Shown here piece by piece: positions 1-11,483 of a DNA stretch of 64,000 nt (positions are counted from its first letter, which is position 1; each line of letters starts with the position of its first letter). The DNA comes from Sweltsa coloradensis. Lineage: Eukaryota; Arthropoda; Insecta; Plecoptera; Chloroperlidae. Where the stretch lies: contig JAMZAV010002198.1 of the NCBI GenBank assembly GCA_024449915.1, forward strand, positions 45,893-109,892. Reading direction: 5' to 3'. Both the position numbers and the translations under genes were made by a program. The notes below the pieces were generated by a model that saw only the letters and a list, made by a program, of their open reading frames with translations, searched no databases and was not told the origin of the DNA.

Positions 1-8
1 CGAATTTG

Positions 9-168
<160 letters not shown>

Positions 169-368
169 ATTTCGAAATTGTACAAATAATCGTAAATTAA
201 GCTGTACAACTCCATAGAAAGTTAGAAAAGGGCCATAAGGCCCCAGTCACAAAGTGTCTTAACTTACTATGCCTAAGTTATACCACTTAAAACCACAAAA
301 AAAATACAATAAAATAAATTAACTAATAATATAAAGGAGATAGTAAAGGGTGAACTATAAAATATAGA

Positions 369-1084
369 ATTGACTAGTTATTGAAGAGCATTAACCTGAA
401 AAAACTAGATATTTACTTTAGACGGCGACTATGCCTGTACAATATAATATTATATATATATATATATATATATTTGTATTATAATTATTTATTTATTTTA
501 TTTATTTAATAATAAATAGCAAATATAAATCGAAGAAATTTTTTTTGAACAAAAAAGCGTAAAATTGCGATTTTCATGAGAAATGATTTTTCGATTGCGC
601 TCAAATTTTACATGAATATATTAATTCATACAATTTATGGTTCTGTGAAAAATAATTACAATCGAATAAAGCATGTAGGTGTTATAAGTCGAAGAAATGT
701 TTTAAGATTTTTCTTAATTGAAAAAAATCGTAAAATTGCGATTTTAATGAGAAATAATTTTCCGGTTGCGCTCAAAAACGTGACAGTTCTAAGTTCAGAG
801 ATTTTGAAGGCCTCCATAAAATTTCATCGTAATTGGAGTATCGGTTTAGCCGGAATCGTGTTAACAGACACACAAAAATACAAACAGAAAAAAAAGAAAA
901 AAAGAAAGAAAAACATTCCGGATTTTTTTCTCCAGTGTAGTTAAATGGAATCTTCGCTTCGCTCATCCAATTAAATAAAATGAGCAAAATAAATTATTAT
1001 AATATATATATTGTACAGGCATAGTCGCCGTCTAAAGTAAGTTACTAGTTTGTTTAGGTCATTGCTCTTCAATAACTAGTCAAT
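369..1084. mobile_element. TIR element with about 80-bp inverted ends, copy 1
   Basis: The left end (369-450, beginning ATTGACTAGTTATTGAAGAG) is repeated in inverted form at about 1005-1084, sharing GGCGACTATGCCTGTACA. Between the ends lie a (TA)n run and a truncated Helitron-like sequence. It appears again at 9825-10526. No transposase is present, so it is non-autonomous. I cannot assign a superfamily and no clear TSD was found. Confidence 0.7.
545..970 (-). mobile_element. Helitron-like family A, fragment inside the TIR element
   Basis: On the minus strand it starts TTGGATGAGCG (reverse complement at 960-970) and carries the family core (AAGCGAAGATTCC, CCGGAATG, GTTAACACGATTCCGGC). It lacks the CTAG 3' end. 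The frame that reads ...SIGLAGIVLTDTQKY is shared by all copies, but it comes from repeat conservation and not from a gene. The other copy is at about 9986-10412. Confidence 0.75.
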
Positions 1085-2008
1085 TAAATTCGGAATATCG
1101 GACGCGTATATTGGGACATCAAAATACTTTTAAAAATGTATTCACAACGTTGAGACATATATTGTTAAAAATGAGACAGACCGGGCAGATTCGAGACGTA
1201 CGGTTAGTGGTCACATCCAAATTTGCCACCTCCACCAGTCCCAAACCATCACAAATATGGAAAAGTCTTAGTTACTTATAGTATTGCCTTTTCTAATTCA
1301 AATAATTAAAAATTAATAATCTTATTTTGGGATTTGTATTATTTGTCAATATTTTCATAATTGTAAACATTTGAATATCAGATTTGTTTTCAAAACTAAT
1401 TAATATTCGGACAAATCGAAAAATGTAATAAATAATTATAATATGTACAATAATACACAAAAATTACGACAAACAAGTTTAAAAAATAACAATCTAAAAC
1501 GATCTAAAAATTGAATTAAAAAGAATCTAGGGCGGCGGTCGTTTGCCCGCAGCCAAGCGCATGCGACTGCTAGAAGGCGATGTGTAACTCGACCCTGTTT
1601 ACTCCTACCTAATTTGGGGTGTTTTCAGCTATCAGCACACGCCGCTCCGAAATATTTACAATCTTGATATTTAAGTGGACCATGACTTACCAAAAAAAAA
1701 GACCGATCCGATAACCCGTTCAATGTTAAAAAAGTGCCTCAACATGTCGAAAAAATTCCGGCTGGCTGATGGTGGCTAGCTAGTTGGCTGGAGATTCTGA
1801 CCGAGAAGAATAAGAGCCTACAGAGAAAACGGTACATCTTAGAACTATGAAACTTGGAACACACTGAGATGTACCTCAGACTCAGACTCATACTTTTGCT
1901 TTCAAAACCAAAACCAAACCCATTTAACCATTTAAATTCAAAATCATTAATAAATATATAACACATAAACTCCATGTGCGAAATTTGGCATGGGGGTAGA
2001 TAAAAATA

Positions 2009-2781
2009 CTAGGAAAACGCTTAAGTCCCGCCACATTGTTGGATGAGCGTAATTGGTGCATTGAGCTGCCATTGTGTTACGCGGATTTTCTGTTGTTCTG
2101 TGAAAAAATTATTACTTAGTCGAAGATTTTTTTAAAATTAATTAAATAAAATAAAAAATTAGCTTAATTTTTTTATTAATCGTAATTTTTTAAAGAAAAA
2201 AACGTAAAATTGCAATTTTCATAAGAAATAATTATTCGATTGCGCTCAAATTTAACACGAATATATTATTTCATTAAATTAAGGTTCTGTGAAAAAATCA
2301 TTACAATAAGATAAAGCATACAAGGTGTTATAAGTCAAAGAATTGTTTTAAAAAAGAAAAGAAGAAACGTAAAATTTCGATTTTCATGAGAAATAAATTT
2401 TTCGATTACGCTCAAATTTCACACAAATATCTTAATTCATAATATTAAGGTTCTGTAAAAAAATCATTACAATCGGATAAAGCATGTAGGTGTTATAAGT
2501 CGAAGAAATGTTTTAAAATCGAAATAATTCGTAAAATTGCGTTTTTTATAAGGAAAAATTTCTTGATTGCGCTCAAAAACGTGGCAGTTCTAAGTTCAGC
2601 GATTTCGAAGATCCCCATAAAATTTCATCACAATCGGAGCATCGGCTTAGCCGGAATCGTGTTAACAGACACACAAAAATACAGAAAACAAGAAAAAAAG
2701 AAAAAGAAAAAAAAACATTCCGGATTTTTTTCTCCAGTGTAGTGAAATATAATCTTCGCTTCGCTCGCTTCGCTCATCCAA
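2009..2781 (-). mobile_element. Helitron-like family A element, 773 bp
   Basis: Read on the minus strand it begins TTGGATGAGCG (2771-2781) and ends GCGTTTTCCTAG (2009-2020). The inverted copy of the start lies just before the 3' hairpin (AACGC/GCGTT-type stem). There are no flanking direct repeats. The interior has two or three diverged repeats of the family unit, each with GCGCTCAA and AAGGTTCTGTGAAAAA boxes. The duplicated copy at 11484-12698 is interrupted by a SINE. Confidence 0.85.
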
Positions 2782-2851
2782 TCAGAATTAAATCATCCCC
2801 TAAAATTGGAATAATTCATAGCTCTAACCAAAATTGAATTTTTAATTAGTA

Positions 2852-3502
2852 CTAGGAAAACGCTTAAGTCCCGCCGCGTTGTTGGATGAGCGTATATGGT
2901 GCATTGAGATGCCATGAGTTACGCGGATTTTCTGTTGTTTCTGTGAAAAAATCATTACTTAGTCGAAGATTTTTTTTAAATAAATTAGATTAAATTAAAA
3001 ATTAACTTAATTTCTATTATTAAATAAAACAAAATAAAAAATTAACTTAATTTTTTTAATTAATCGTAATTTTTTAAAAAGAAAAAAATCGTAAAATTGC
3101 AATTTGTATAAGAAATAATTATTCGATTGCGCTCAAATTTAACACGAATATATAAATTCATAAAATTAAGGTTCTGTGAAAAAATAATTACAATCGGATA
3201 AAGCATGTAGGTGTTATACGTCGAAGAAATTTTTAAAAAATCGAAAAAAATCGTAAAATTGCGTTTTTAAGAAAAAAAATTTACCGATTGCGCTCAAAAC
3301 AGTGGCAGTTAAAAGTTCAGAGATTTCGAAGGTCTCCATAAAATTTCATCGAAAACGGAGTATCGGTTTAGCCGGAATCGTGTTAACAAACACACAAAAA
3401 TACAAAAAAAAAAAGAAAAAAAAAAAACATTCCGGATTTTTTTCTCCAGTGTAGTGAAATGGAATCTTCGCTTCGCTCGCTACGCTCGCTACGCTCATCC
3501 AA
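2852..3502 (-). mobile_element. Helitron-like family A element with an empty site in copy 2
   Basis: CTAGGAAAACGC at 2852 (minus-strand 3' end) runs to CGCTCATCCAA at 3502 (minus-strand 5' end). In the other copy of the duplication (near 12770) the flanks ...tttaattagta and aaattgtg... are directly joined. The insertion is therefore exactly these 651 bp, without target-site duplication. This supports Helitron-type insertion rather than a cut-and-paste TIR element. Confidence 0.9.
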
Positions 3503-3680
3503 AAATTGTGTTTTAATGTTGTTTTAACCCAATCGGCCTATTCTCATTTCCTGAACCACATTTTTTCAACTCCCATCCCTAATAGTATTAGTTTATATTA
3601 TTATACACCTTGATTTCCAGCATTCACAATGAAGGCACCTAATGAGCTATCAGCATGAAATTTGGCATGATGGTTCATAA

Positions 3681-4299
3681 CTAGCCGCGTTGTTGGATGA
3701 GCGTAATTGGTGCATTGAGCTGCCATGTGTTACGCGGATTTTCTGTTGTTCTGTGCAAAAATCATTACTTAGTCGAAGATTTTTTTTTAATTAAATTAAA
3801 TTAAATAAAAAATAACTTAATTTTTTTAATTAATCGTAATTTTTTAACAAAGAAAAAATCGTAAAATTGCAATTTTCATAAGAAATAAATATTCGATTGC
3901 GCTCAAATTTAACACGAATATATTAATTCATGAAAGTAAGGTTCTGTGAAAAAATAATTACAATAGGATAAAGCATGTAGGTGTTATAACTCAAAGAATT
4001 GTTTTAAAAAAGAAAAACCCCGTAAAAGAGAAATAATCTTGAGAAAACACTCAAATATTGCACTCAAATCTTGCTTCATGAAATTAAGGTTCTGTGAAAA
4101 AAATCATTAAAAAAAATCATTACAATCGGTTAAAATCGAAAAAAATCGTAAAATTGCGTTTTTTATGAGAAAAAATTTCCCGATTGCGCTCAAAAACGTG
4201 GCAGTTCTAAGTTCAGAAATTTCGAAGGCCTCCATGAAATTTCATCGCAATCGGAGTATCGGTTTAGCCGGAATCGTGTTAACAGACACACAAAAATAC

Positions 4300-4330
<31 letters not shown>

Positions 4331-5014
4331 AAAAAAAACATTTCGGATTTTTTTTCTCCAGTGTAGTTAAATGGAATCTTCGCTTCGCTCATCCAATTAC
4401 TTCATTGAAGATTTTTTTAAATTAAATTAAATTTTAAAAGAATCGTAATATTGAAATTTTGATAAGAAATAATTATTCGATTGCGCACAAATTTTACACG
4501 AATATATTAATTTATAAAATTAAGGTTCTGTGAAAAAATCATTACAATAGGATAAAACATGTAGGTGTTATAAGCCGATGAAATTTTAAAAATCGAAAAA
4601 AAGTCGTAAAATTGCGATTTTCGTAAAAATTAGTTTTTTGATAACGCTCAAATTTCACATAAATATATAAATACATGAAATTAAGGTTCTGTGAAAAAAT
4701 CATTACAATCGGACAAGGCATGTAGGTGTTGTAAGTCGAAGAAATTTTTTAAATATTGAAGAAAATCGTAAAATTGCAATTTTCATGATAAATAATTTTC
4801 CGATTGTGCTCAAAAACGTGGCAGTTCTAAGTTCAGAGATTTCTAAGACCTCCATAAAATTTCATCGCAATCGGAGTATCGGTTTAGCCGGAATCGTGTT
4901 AACAAACAGACAAAAATACATAAAAAAAAGAAGGAAAAAAAAAATCCGGATTTTTTTCTCCAGTGTAGTGAAATGGAATCTTCGCTTTGCTCGTAGCGAG
5001 CTACGCTCATCCAA
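3681..5014 (-). mobile_element. Helitron-like family A element with tandem internal units, 1334 bp
   Basis: The minus-strand 5' end TTGGATGAGCG lies at 5004-5014 and the 3' end CTAG at 3681-3684. The segment between CTAG and the CGCG of the hairpin is shortened, so the 3' hairpin is damaged. The empty site is seen at 12943^12944, where the flanks cataa and taatatg are joined. Inside are two or three tandem versions of the family unit (about 3840-4396 and 4430-5012), which makes it the longest family A copy here. Confidence 0.87.
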
Positions 5015-5220
5015 TAATATGAAAAATAATCCGTCGAGAGGCAAGCGATAATCCACCCCCAACACTCCCTAAATAATCCCCTAAAATTGGAATAATTCAT
5101 AGCTCTAATCCAAAATTGAATTTTTATTCAAATTAGTTATCAAAATTATGTATAATGTGTTTTAACCCAGTTGGCCTATTCTCATTTCCTAAATCACATT
5201 TTTTCAACCCCCATCCCTAA

Positions 5221-5980
5221 TTGGATGAGCGTAGCGAGCGTAGCGAGCGAAGCGAAGATTCCATTTCACTACACTGGAGAAAAAAATCCGGAATGTTTTT
5301 TTTTTAATGTATTTTTGTCTGTTTGTTAACACGATTCCGGCTAAACCGATACTCCGATGGCGATGAAATTTTATGGAGGTCTTCGAAATCTCTGAACTTA
5401 GAACTGACACGTTTTTGAGCACAATCGGAAAATTATTTCTCATGAAAATCGCAATTTTACGATTTTTTTCGATTTTTTAAAAATTTCTTCGACTTACAAC
5501 ACCTACATGCTTTGTCCGATTGTGATGATTTTTTCACAGAACCTTTATTTAATGAATTGATATATTCATGTGAAATTTGGGCGTTATCAAAAAACAAATT
5601 TTTACGAAAATCGAAATTTTACGACTTTTTTCGATTTTTCAAATTTCTTTGGCTTATAACACCTACATGCTTTATCCTATTGTAATGATTTTTTCACAGA
5701 ACCTTAATTTTATGAATTAATATATTCGTGTAAAATTTTTGCGCTTTCGAATAATTATTTCTTATGAAAATTTCAATATTACGATTTTTTCCTTTTTTAA
5801 ACTTACGATTAATTAAAAAAAAATTAAGTAATTTTTTTTTAAATTTAATTTAATTTTTAAAAAATCTTTAAGGAAGTAATGTTTTTTCACAGAACAACAG
5901 AAAATCCGCATAACACATGGCAGCTCAATGCACCAATTACGCTCATCCAACAACGCGGCGGGACTTAAGCGTTTTCCTAG
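5221..5980 (+). mobile_element. Helitron-like family A element, best complete copy, 760 bp
   Basis: It starts TTGGATGAGCGTAGCGAGCG and ends GCGTTTTCCTAG. The subterminal inverted repeat is TTGGATGAGCG (5221-5231) with CGCTCATCCAA (about 5940-5950), followed by a short hairpin (AACGC ... GCGTT) 7 nt before the end. The empty site lies at 13149^13150, where ccctaa and tagttaa are directly joined, so the element sits between A and T with no TSD. A 3' CTAG end, a nearby hairpin and an A^T site are the Helitron hallmarks. The TT start (instead of TC) and the inverted subterminal repeats recall the Helentron/HINE branch. No Rep-helicase is encoded here, so it is non-autonomous. Confidence 0.9.
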
Positions 5981-6274
5981 TAGTTAATATTATTTTTACC
6001 TTGCTTTCCAGTATTCATTATGAAGGCACCTAAAGAGTTATCAGCATGAAATTTGGCATGCCGCATGACCTTAGCCATCCGTGCTATGCTCTTACCAACT
6101 GAGCTATGCAGTTACCAATTTAATTCTTACAAAAATTTAGAAAGTGAATCAAACTCCGTCTTAGCCGTACATCTTAGCAATTTAGATGGAAAATTACATT
6201 TGAAATTTCCCTCTTTCTTTGAATTTTTGATTACATTTACGCCTTGATATGAAACAAACAGCAGAAAGATGTAA

Positions 6275-6790
6275 TATCCCCCCCCCCCCAAATACAAAGA
6301 TTTGTAAAAAAGAAAAAAAATCGGCAGCCAAGCTCTCCATCAAAAGTCTTTGACTGTTAATGTTGTGAGATATAGAATTTGAGACAATCTTTTCAGTTTC
6401 GCATTGAAAAGAAGTAAGATCATTTCGCCCGTTGACGAGCGCCAAGCCAACCATTTTCGTGGTAAAAAAAAGTAAAAATTTTAAACTCAAAATCATAAAA
6501 AAATTACTTGGCCATTGACTTTCTAAAGTTCTCATAATGAACCAAATTCAATGGCCAAGTACGTTTTTTTTAGGATTTTGAGTTATAAATTTTTACTTTT
6601 TTTCCACGAAAATGGTTGGCTTGGCGCTCATCAACAGGCAAAATGATTTTACTTCTTTTCAATGCGAAACTAGGGAGGAAGAATGAAAAGATTGCCTCAA
6701 ATTCTATATCTCACAACATTCACACCGAAAGACTTTTAAAGGATTTTTTTTTTTTTTTAACAAATTTTTGTATTTGGAGGGGGGGGATAT
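6275..6790. mobile_element. Foldback (palindromic) element 1, copy 1
   Basis: Arms of about 240 bp read as reverse complements around a centre near 6525. Landmarks are ATATCCCCC...AAATACAAA, GAGATATAGAATTTGAG, CGCCAAGCCAACCATTTTCGTGG and CTTGGCCATTGA on the left, with their complements on the right. The arms carry no gene. The second copy lies at about 13440-13955. Confidence 0.82.
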
Positions 6791-7900
6791 ATTATATTGA
6801 TAATATGTTGAATATCTTGTCTCAACAATACGTTTTTTCTTTGATTTAAAAGGATGACTTAATGATTTCAGCCATCAACTGTAATACATGCATTTGGTCA
6901 AGAACAACACATTCAATTACGAAATCATATATATTGCGTTTTTTACAACAACATTGGTATGATTTAATGATGACATTAATAACAATAATAAGTAAGTTAA
7001 ATTAATGTTTAATTTTCGATACGTTGTACTCATTAAAGAGTTGTTATCTACTAAATGTTTTAAATAAATATAGCACACACATAAGACAGCAAATACTACC
7101 AGTAATCTGGCAAATGGCACATTGAGTGGCAGACTAAATTATAATTAGCCTCTTTCAAATAAAGCGCGACATCCGCCGACATCCTGCACAACTAACGCCG
7201 CTTTAACGTAGTTAATAAGATCCAGGTTCTCTATGCACAACGGAGGACATGCGCATTCTAGCAGCAACACCTTGAACTGCTAGCCTAACTGCAAGTGCGT
7301 GGGGCGGGGAGCCCGGCAGTTGGGATACCTCTCAGTTGGGATACCCTTGCAGTTGGGATACCTTTCAGTTGGGATACCTTGCAGTTGGGATACCTTGCAG
7401 GCCACGCCCCACGCACTTGCAGTTGGGCTAGCAGTTCAAGGTGTTGCTGCTAGAATGCGCATCTTCACCGTTGTGCAGGATGTCGCGCTTTATTTGAAAG
7501 AGGCTAATTATAATTTAGCCTGCCACTCAATGTGCCATTTGCCAGATTGCTGGTAGTATTAGCTGTCTTATGTGTGTACGATATAATAATATTTAAAACA
7601 TTAAGTGGATAACAACTCTTTAATGAGTACAACGTTTCGAAAATTAAACATTAATTATTTAACTTACTTATTATTGTTATTATTATCTTCATTAATTCGT
7701 GCCAATGTTGTTATACAGAATGCAATATATATGATTTCGTAATTGAATGTGTTGTTCTTGACCAAATGAATGTATACAGTTGCTGGCTGAAGTCACTAAG
7801 TCATCCTTTTGAATCAAACAAAGAAAAAACGTATTGGTGAAACAACAAGATATATTATCAATATAATATATTCTTTTAAATTCAATTTTAGATCGAATTT
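6775..7900. mobile_element. Foldback element 2 with minisatellite centre
   Basis: The left arm (about 6775-7310) and right arm (about 7395-7890) are reverse complements. AGACAGCAAATACTACCAG is matched by CTGGTAGTATTAGCTGTCT, and ATTCAATTACGAAATCATAT by ATATGATTTCGTAATTGAAT. The centre is a CAGTTGGGATACC minisatellite. In copy 2 of the duplication only the left arm and centre are present. Confidence 0.8.
7312..7400 (+). repeat. CAGTTGGGATACC minisatellite
   Basis: Five to six units of about 16 bp (CAGTTGGGATACC plus CTTG/TTT/TCT spacers). The same unit occurs in reverse orientation at 14410-14590 (GGTATCCCAACTG, about eight units). Confidence 0.92.
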
Positions 7901-8045
7901 CAATGTCTTGTTATTTTTTTAAACTTGTTTGTCGTTATTTTGTATATTAGTGTAGGCCCGTATTTTTATGTATATACATTTTTTTATTTAAATATGATTT
8001 TCAAATGCTTACAATTACGAAAATATTTACAAATTTTATGTGAGT

Positions 8046-8470
8046 TGTTCGTTGGTCTTGTGGTTAGCCTACCTGCTTCCAATGCAGACGGTCCAGGGTT
8101 CGATTCCCGTCAAAGTCAGAAGTTTTTTAACTTCTGATTTGGACTTAAGTCCATCAGTTCGTGTCTTAGGAGTTTGTAAACGGTGACTTTGGAGCCGTCC
8201 TTGCAACGAAGCACATAATAAATTCAGAGTTGTTCTGAATCGGCCTTGTTGATTCTGGCGTTGATTCGCGGGTGTTCGCACTGTCCATACCACTGATTGC
8301 TATATTTCCTATTAAAAATATCGATCTTTGGTTGGTTATCGCTCACTCGTCGATTGCGTCGGGCCTACAGGGTAGGCTCAGTCGCTTTGATTTACTGTCC
8401 CCCACTGAAAATCAGTTGTATAACTGAGTGGGTAGACTCTAAATCCAATTTATTTATTTATTTTAATTTA
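8046..8470 (+). mobile_element. tRNA-derived SINE, family S1
   Basis: The head is tRNA-like: CTTGTGGTTAGC (box A) and GGGTTCGATTCCCG (box B), with a 7-nt anticodon loop TTCCAAT. The body contains TTTGGTTGGTTATCGCTCAC and GATTGCGTCGGGCCTACAGG. The 3' part ends in a hairpin (CCCACT ... CAGTT/AACTG ... AGTGGG) followed by GGTAGACTCTAAAT and a TTTATTTA-rich tail. The same element interrupts a Helitron at 12144-12600. Pol III transcription from boxes A and B is inferred. Confidence 0.85.
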
Positions 8471-8803
8471 ATACAAATTACAAAAGAAGATTATTAATTT
8501 ATAATTATTTAAATAAAGAAAAGGCACTACTTTAACTAAGTACTATTCCATATTTGTGATGGTTTGGGACTGGTGGAGGTGGCAAATTTGGACATGAGAC
8601 ATCTTTACAGTGACCACTAGGCACTAACCGTACGTCTCGGATCTGCCCGGACTGTCTCATTTTAACAATATGTCTCGACGTTGTGAATACATTTTTAAAA
8701 TTACTCTAGTGTCCCGATATACGCGTCCGATATTCCGATCCGAATTTGATTATTATTATTATTATTATTATTATATTGATTCATAGCAGTTGTCGAAAAA
8801 GTT

Positions 8804-8875
8804 TGCCCGACTGGGGTTCGAACCCAGAACCTCCGGCTTAACGTGCCATAGCTCTACCAATTGAGCTACCGGAAC
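8804..8875 (-). tRNA. tRNA-like unit in SINE family S2, minus copy
   Basis: It is the reverse complement of the 9194-9266 unit with a few changes (GTTCCGG at the 5' acceptor strand, one G fewer at the 3' side). D and T arms are intact. It lies in the left arm of an inverted repeat, so it is more likely a SINE head than a working tRNA gene. Confidence 0.5.
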
Positions 8876-9193
8876 CACAGAACAAACCTTTACTAAACTG
8901 CTATTTGTTGTGATTGTTGACCTCCATGACATAAATCGAACAGAAGACTGCAATGTAGCTGTCAGATCTGAATGATTCGACAACTGCTATGAATCAATAA
9001 CTATGTCCTTAAAGCGGGCTTATGCTTAAAAATCTTATATTCATACTACCCAACTCATGGGAGATGAGATGTGTTTGGATTTATCCATGTGATCTTTCAG
9101 ATTTGACAGCTACATTGCAGTCTTCTGTTCGATTTATGTCATGGAGGTCAACAATCACAACAAATAAGCAGTTTAGTAAAGGTTTGTTCTGTG

Positions 9194-9266
9194 GTCCCGG
9201 TAGCTCAATTGGTAGAGCTATGGCACGTTAAGCCGGAGGTTCTGGGTTCGAACCCCAGTCGGGGCA
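9194..9266 (+). tRNA. tRNA-like unit in SINE family S2, plus copy (anticodon position GTT)
   Basis: A full cloverleaf can be drawn: acceptor GTCCCGG/TCGGGGC (two G-T pairs), D stem GCTC/GAGC, T arm CTGGG-TTCGAAC-CCCAG and 73 nt in all. The anticodon loop is ACGTTAA, giving GTT (Asn) at positions 34-36. Position 33 is C where tRNAs have an almost universal T, and the anticodon stem has an A-G mismatch at its base. With the inverted copy and the shared SINE flanks, this is best read as a tRNA-derived SINE head. Confidence 0.5.
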
Positions 9267-9537
9267 AACTTTTTCGACAACTGCTATGAATCAATAACTA
9301 TGTCCTTAAAGCGGGCTTATGCTTAAAAACCTATATTCATTATTATTATTATTATTATTATTATTTTATTGGATGTATTTCATACAAACTCGGTTAAAAC
9401 CGGAGCTAACATGTTGTACGGACTTACGTCAAGTACTTCCATGTGTACCTATTACATACATTATTACTTTTGTCTTAACTCTAACTAAAATAAGTCATTT
9501 ATAAATTGTAATATTGTTTGTAGATGATGTTTACAGA

Positions 9538-9622
<85 letters not shown>

Positions 9623-9824
9623 TATTTCGAAATTGTACAAATAATCGTAAATTAAGCTGTACAACTCCATAGAAAGTTAGAAAAGGGCCATAAGGCCCCA
9701 GTCACAAAGTGTCTTAACTTACTATGCCTAAGTTATACCACTTAAAACCACAAAATAAAATACAATAAAATAAATTAACTAATAATATAAAGGAGATAGT
9801 AAAGGGTGAACTATAAAATATAGA

Positions 9825-10526
9825 ATTGACTAGTTATTGAAGAGCATTAACCTGAAAAAACTAGTATTTTACTTTAGACGGCGACTATGCCTGTAAAATA
9901 TAATATTATATATATAAATATATAATTATTTAGTTAGTTTATTTATTTAATTATAAATAGCGAATATAAATCGAAGAAATTTTTTTTGAACAAAAAAAGC
10001 GTAAAATTGCGATTTTCATGAGAAATGATTTTTCGATTCCGCTCAAATTTTACATGAATATATTAATTCATAAAATTTATGGTTCTGTGAAAAATAATTA
10101 CAATCAAATAAAGCATGTAGGAGTTATGAGTCGAAGAAATGTTTTAAGATTTTTATTAATTGAAAAAAATCGTAAAATTGCGGTTTTAATGAGAAATAAT
10201 TTTCCGGTTGCGCTCAAAAACGTGACAGTTCTAAGTTCAGAGATTTCGAAGGCCTCCATAAAATTTCATCGTAATTGGAGTATCGGTTTAGCCGGAATCG
10301 TGTTAACAGACACACAAAAATACAAACAGAAAAAAAAGAAAAAAAGAAAGAAAAACATTCCGGATTTTTTTCTCCAGTGTAGTTAAATGGAATCTTCGCT
10401 TCGCTCATCCAATTAAATAAAATGAGCAAAATAAATTATTATAATATATATATTGTACAGGCATAGTCGCCGTCTAAAGTAAGTTACTAGTTTGTTTAGG
10501 TCATTGCTCTTCAATAACTAGTCAAT
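9825..10526. mobile_element. TIR element with about 80-bp inverted ends, copy 2
   Basis: Second copy of the 369-1084 element, with the same inverted ends and the same internal minus-strand Helitron-like fragment (about 9986-10412). It arises from the segmental duplication, not from a new insertion. Confidence 0.7.
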
Positions 10527-11483
10527 TAAATTCGGAATATCGGACGCGTATATTGGGACATCAAAATACTTTTAAAAATGTATTCACAACGTCGAGACAT
10601 ATATTGTTAAAAATGAGACAGACCGGGCAGATTCGAGACGTACGGTTAGTGGTCACATCCAAATTTGCCACCTCCACCAGTCCCAAACCATCACAAATAT
10701 GGAAAAGTCTTAGTTATAGCGTTGAGTGACTAATATATTAGTCACTCAACGGTTATAGTATTGCCTTTTCTAATTCAAATAATTAAAAATTAATAACCTT
10801 CTTTTGGGATTTGTATTATTTGTCAATATTTTCATAATTGTAAACATTTGAATATCAGATTTGTTTTCAAAACTAATTAATATTCGGACAAATCGAAAAA
10901 ATGTATATAAATAATAATAATATGTACAATAATATACAAAAATTACGAAAAACAAGTTTAAAAAATAACAAGACATTGAAATTCGATCTAAAAATTGAAT
11001 TAAAAAGAATCTAGGGCGGCGGTCGTTTGCCCGCAGCCAAGCGCATGCGACTGCTAGAAGGCGATGTGTAACTCGACCCTGTTTACTCCTACCTAAGTTG
11101 GGGTGTTTTCAGCTATCAGCACACGCCGCTCCGAAATATTTACAATCTTGATATTTAAGTGGTCCATGACTTACCAAAAAAACCCAGACCGATCCGATAA
11201 CCCGTTCAATGTTAAAAAAGTGCCTCAACATGGTCGAAAAAATTCCGGCTGGCTGGGTGGGTGGCTAGCTAGTTGGCTGGAGATTCTGACCGAGAAGAAT
11301 AAGAGCCTACAGAGAAAACGGTACATCTTAGAACTATGAAACTTGGAACACACTTAGATGTACCTCAGACTCATACTTTTGCTTTCAAAACCAAAACCAA
11401 ACCCATTTAAATTCAAAATCATTAATAAATATATAACACATAAACTCCATGTGCGAAATTTGGCATGGGGGTAGATAAAAATA

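Larger units (their letters stand above)
8775..9345. mobile_element. Inverted pair of tRNA-headed SINE S2
   Basis: Two head-bearing units face away from each other: minus at 8775-8972 and plus at about 9089-9345. Both have the leader ACAGCTACATTGCAGTCTTC, the tRNA-like segment and then CGACAACTGCTATGAATCAA. The tail AACTATGTCCTTAAAGCGGG...CTTATATTCAT appears at 8979-9045 and again at 9276-9340, followed by (TTA)n. The (TTA)n tail marks the 3' end of this SINE. Confidence 0.7.

Noticed and set aside
4165..5443. Repeated frames with SIGLAGIVLT...KY as a possible small protein family
   Set aside because: They occur in every copy of a Helitron-like repeat, on both strands, without starts or ends in common. 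The repeat explains them.
9194..9266. Functional tRNA-Asn gene
   Set aside because: C at position 33, a mismatched anticodon stem base, an inverted second copy and shared SINE flanks make a SINE head more likely.
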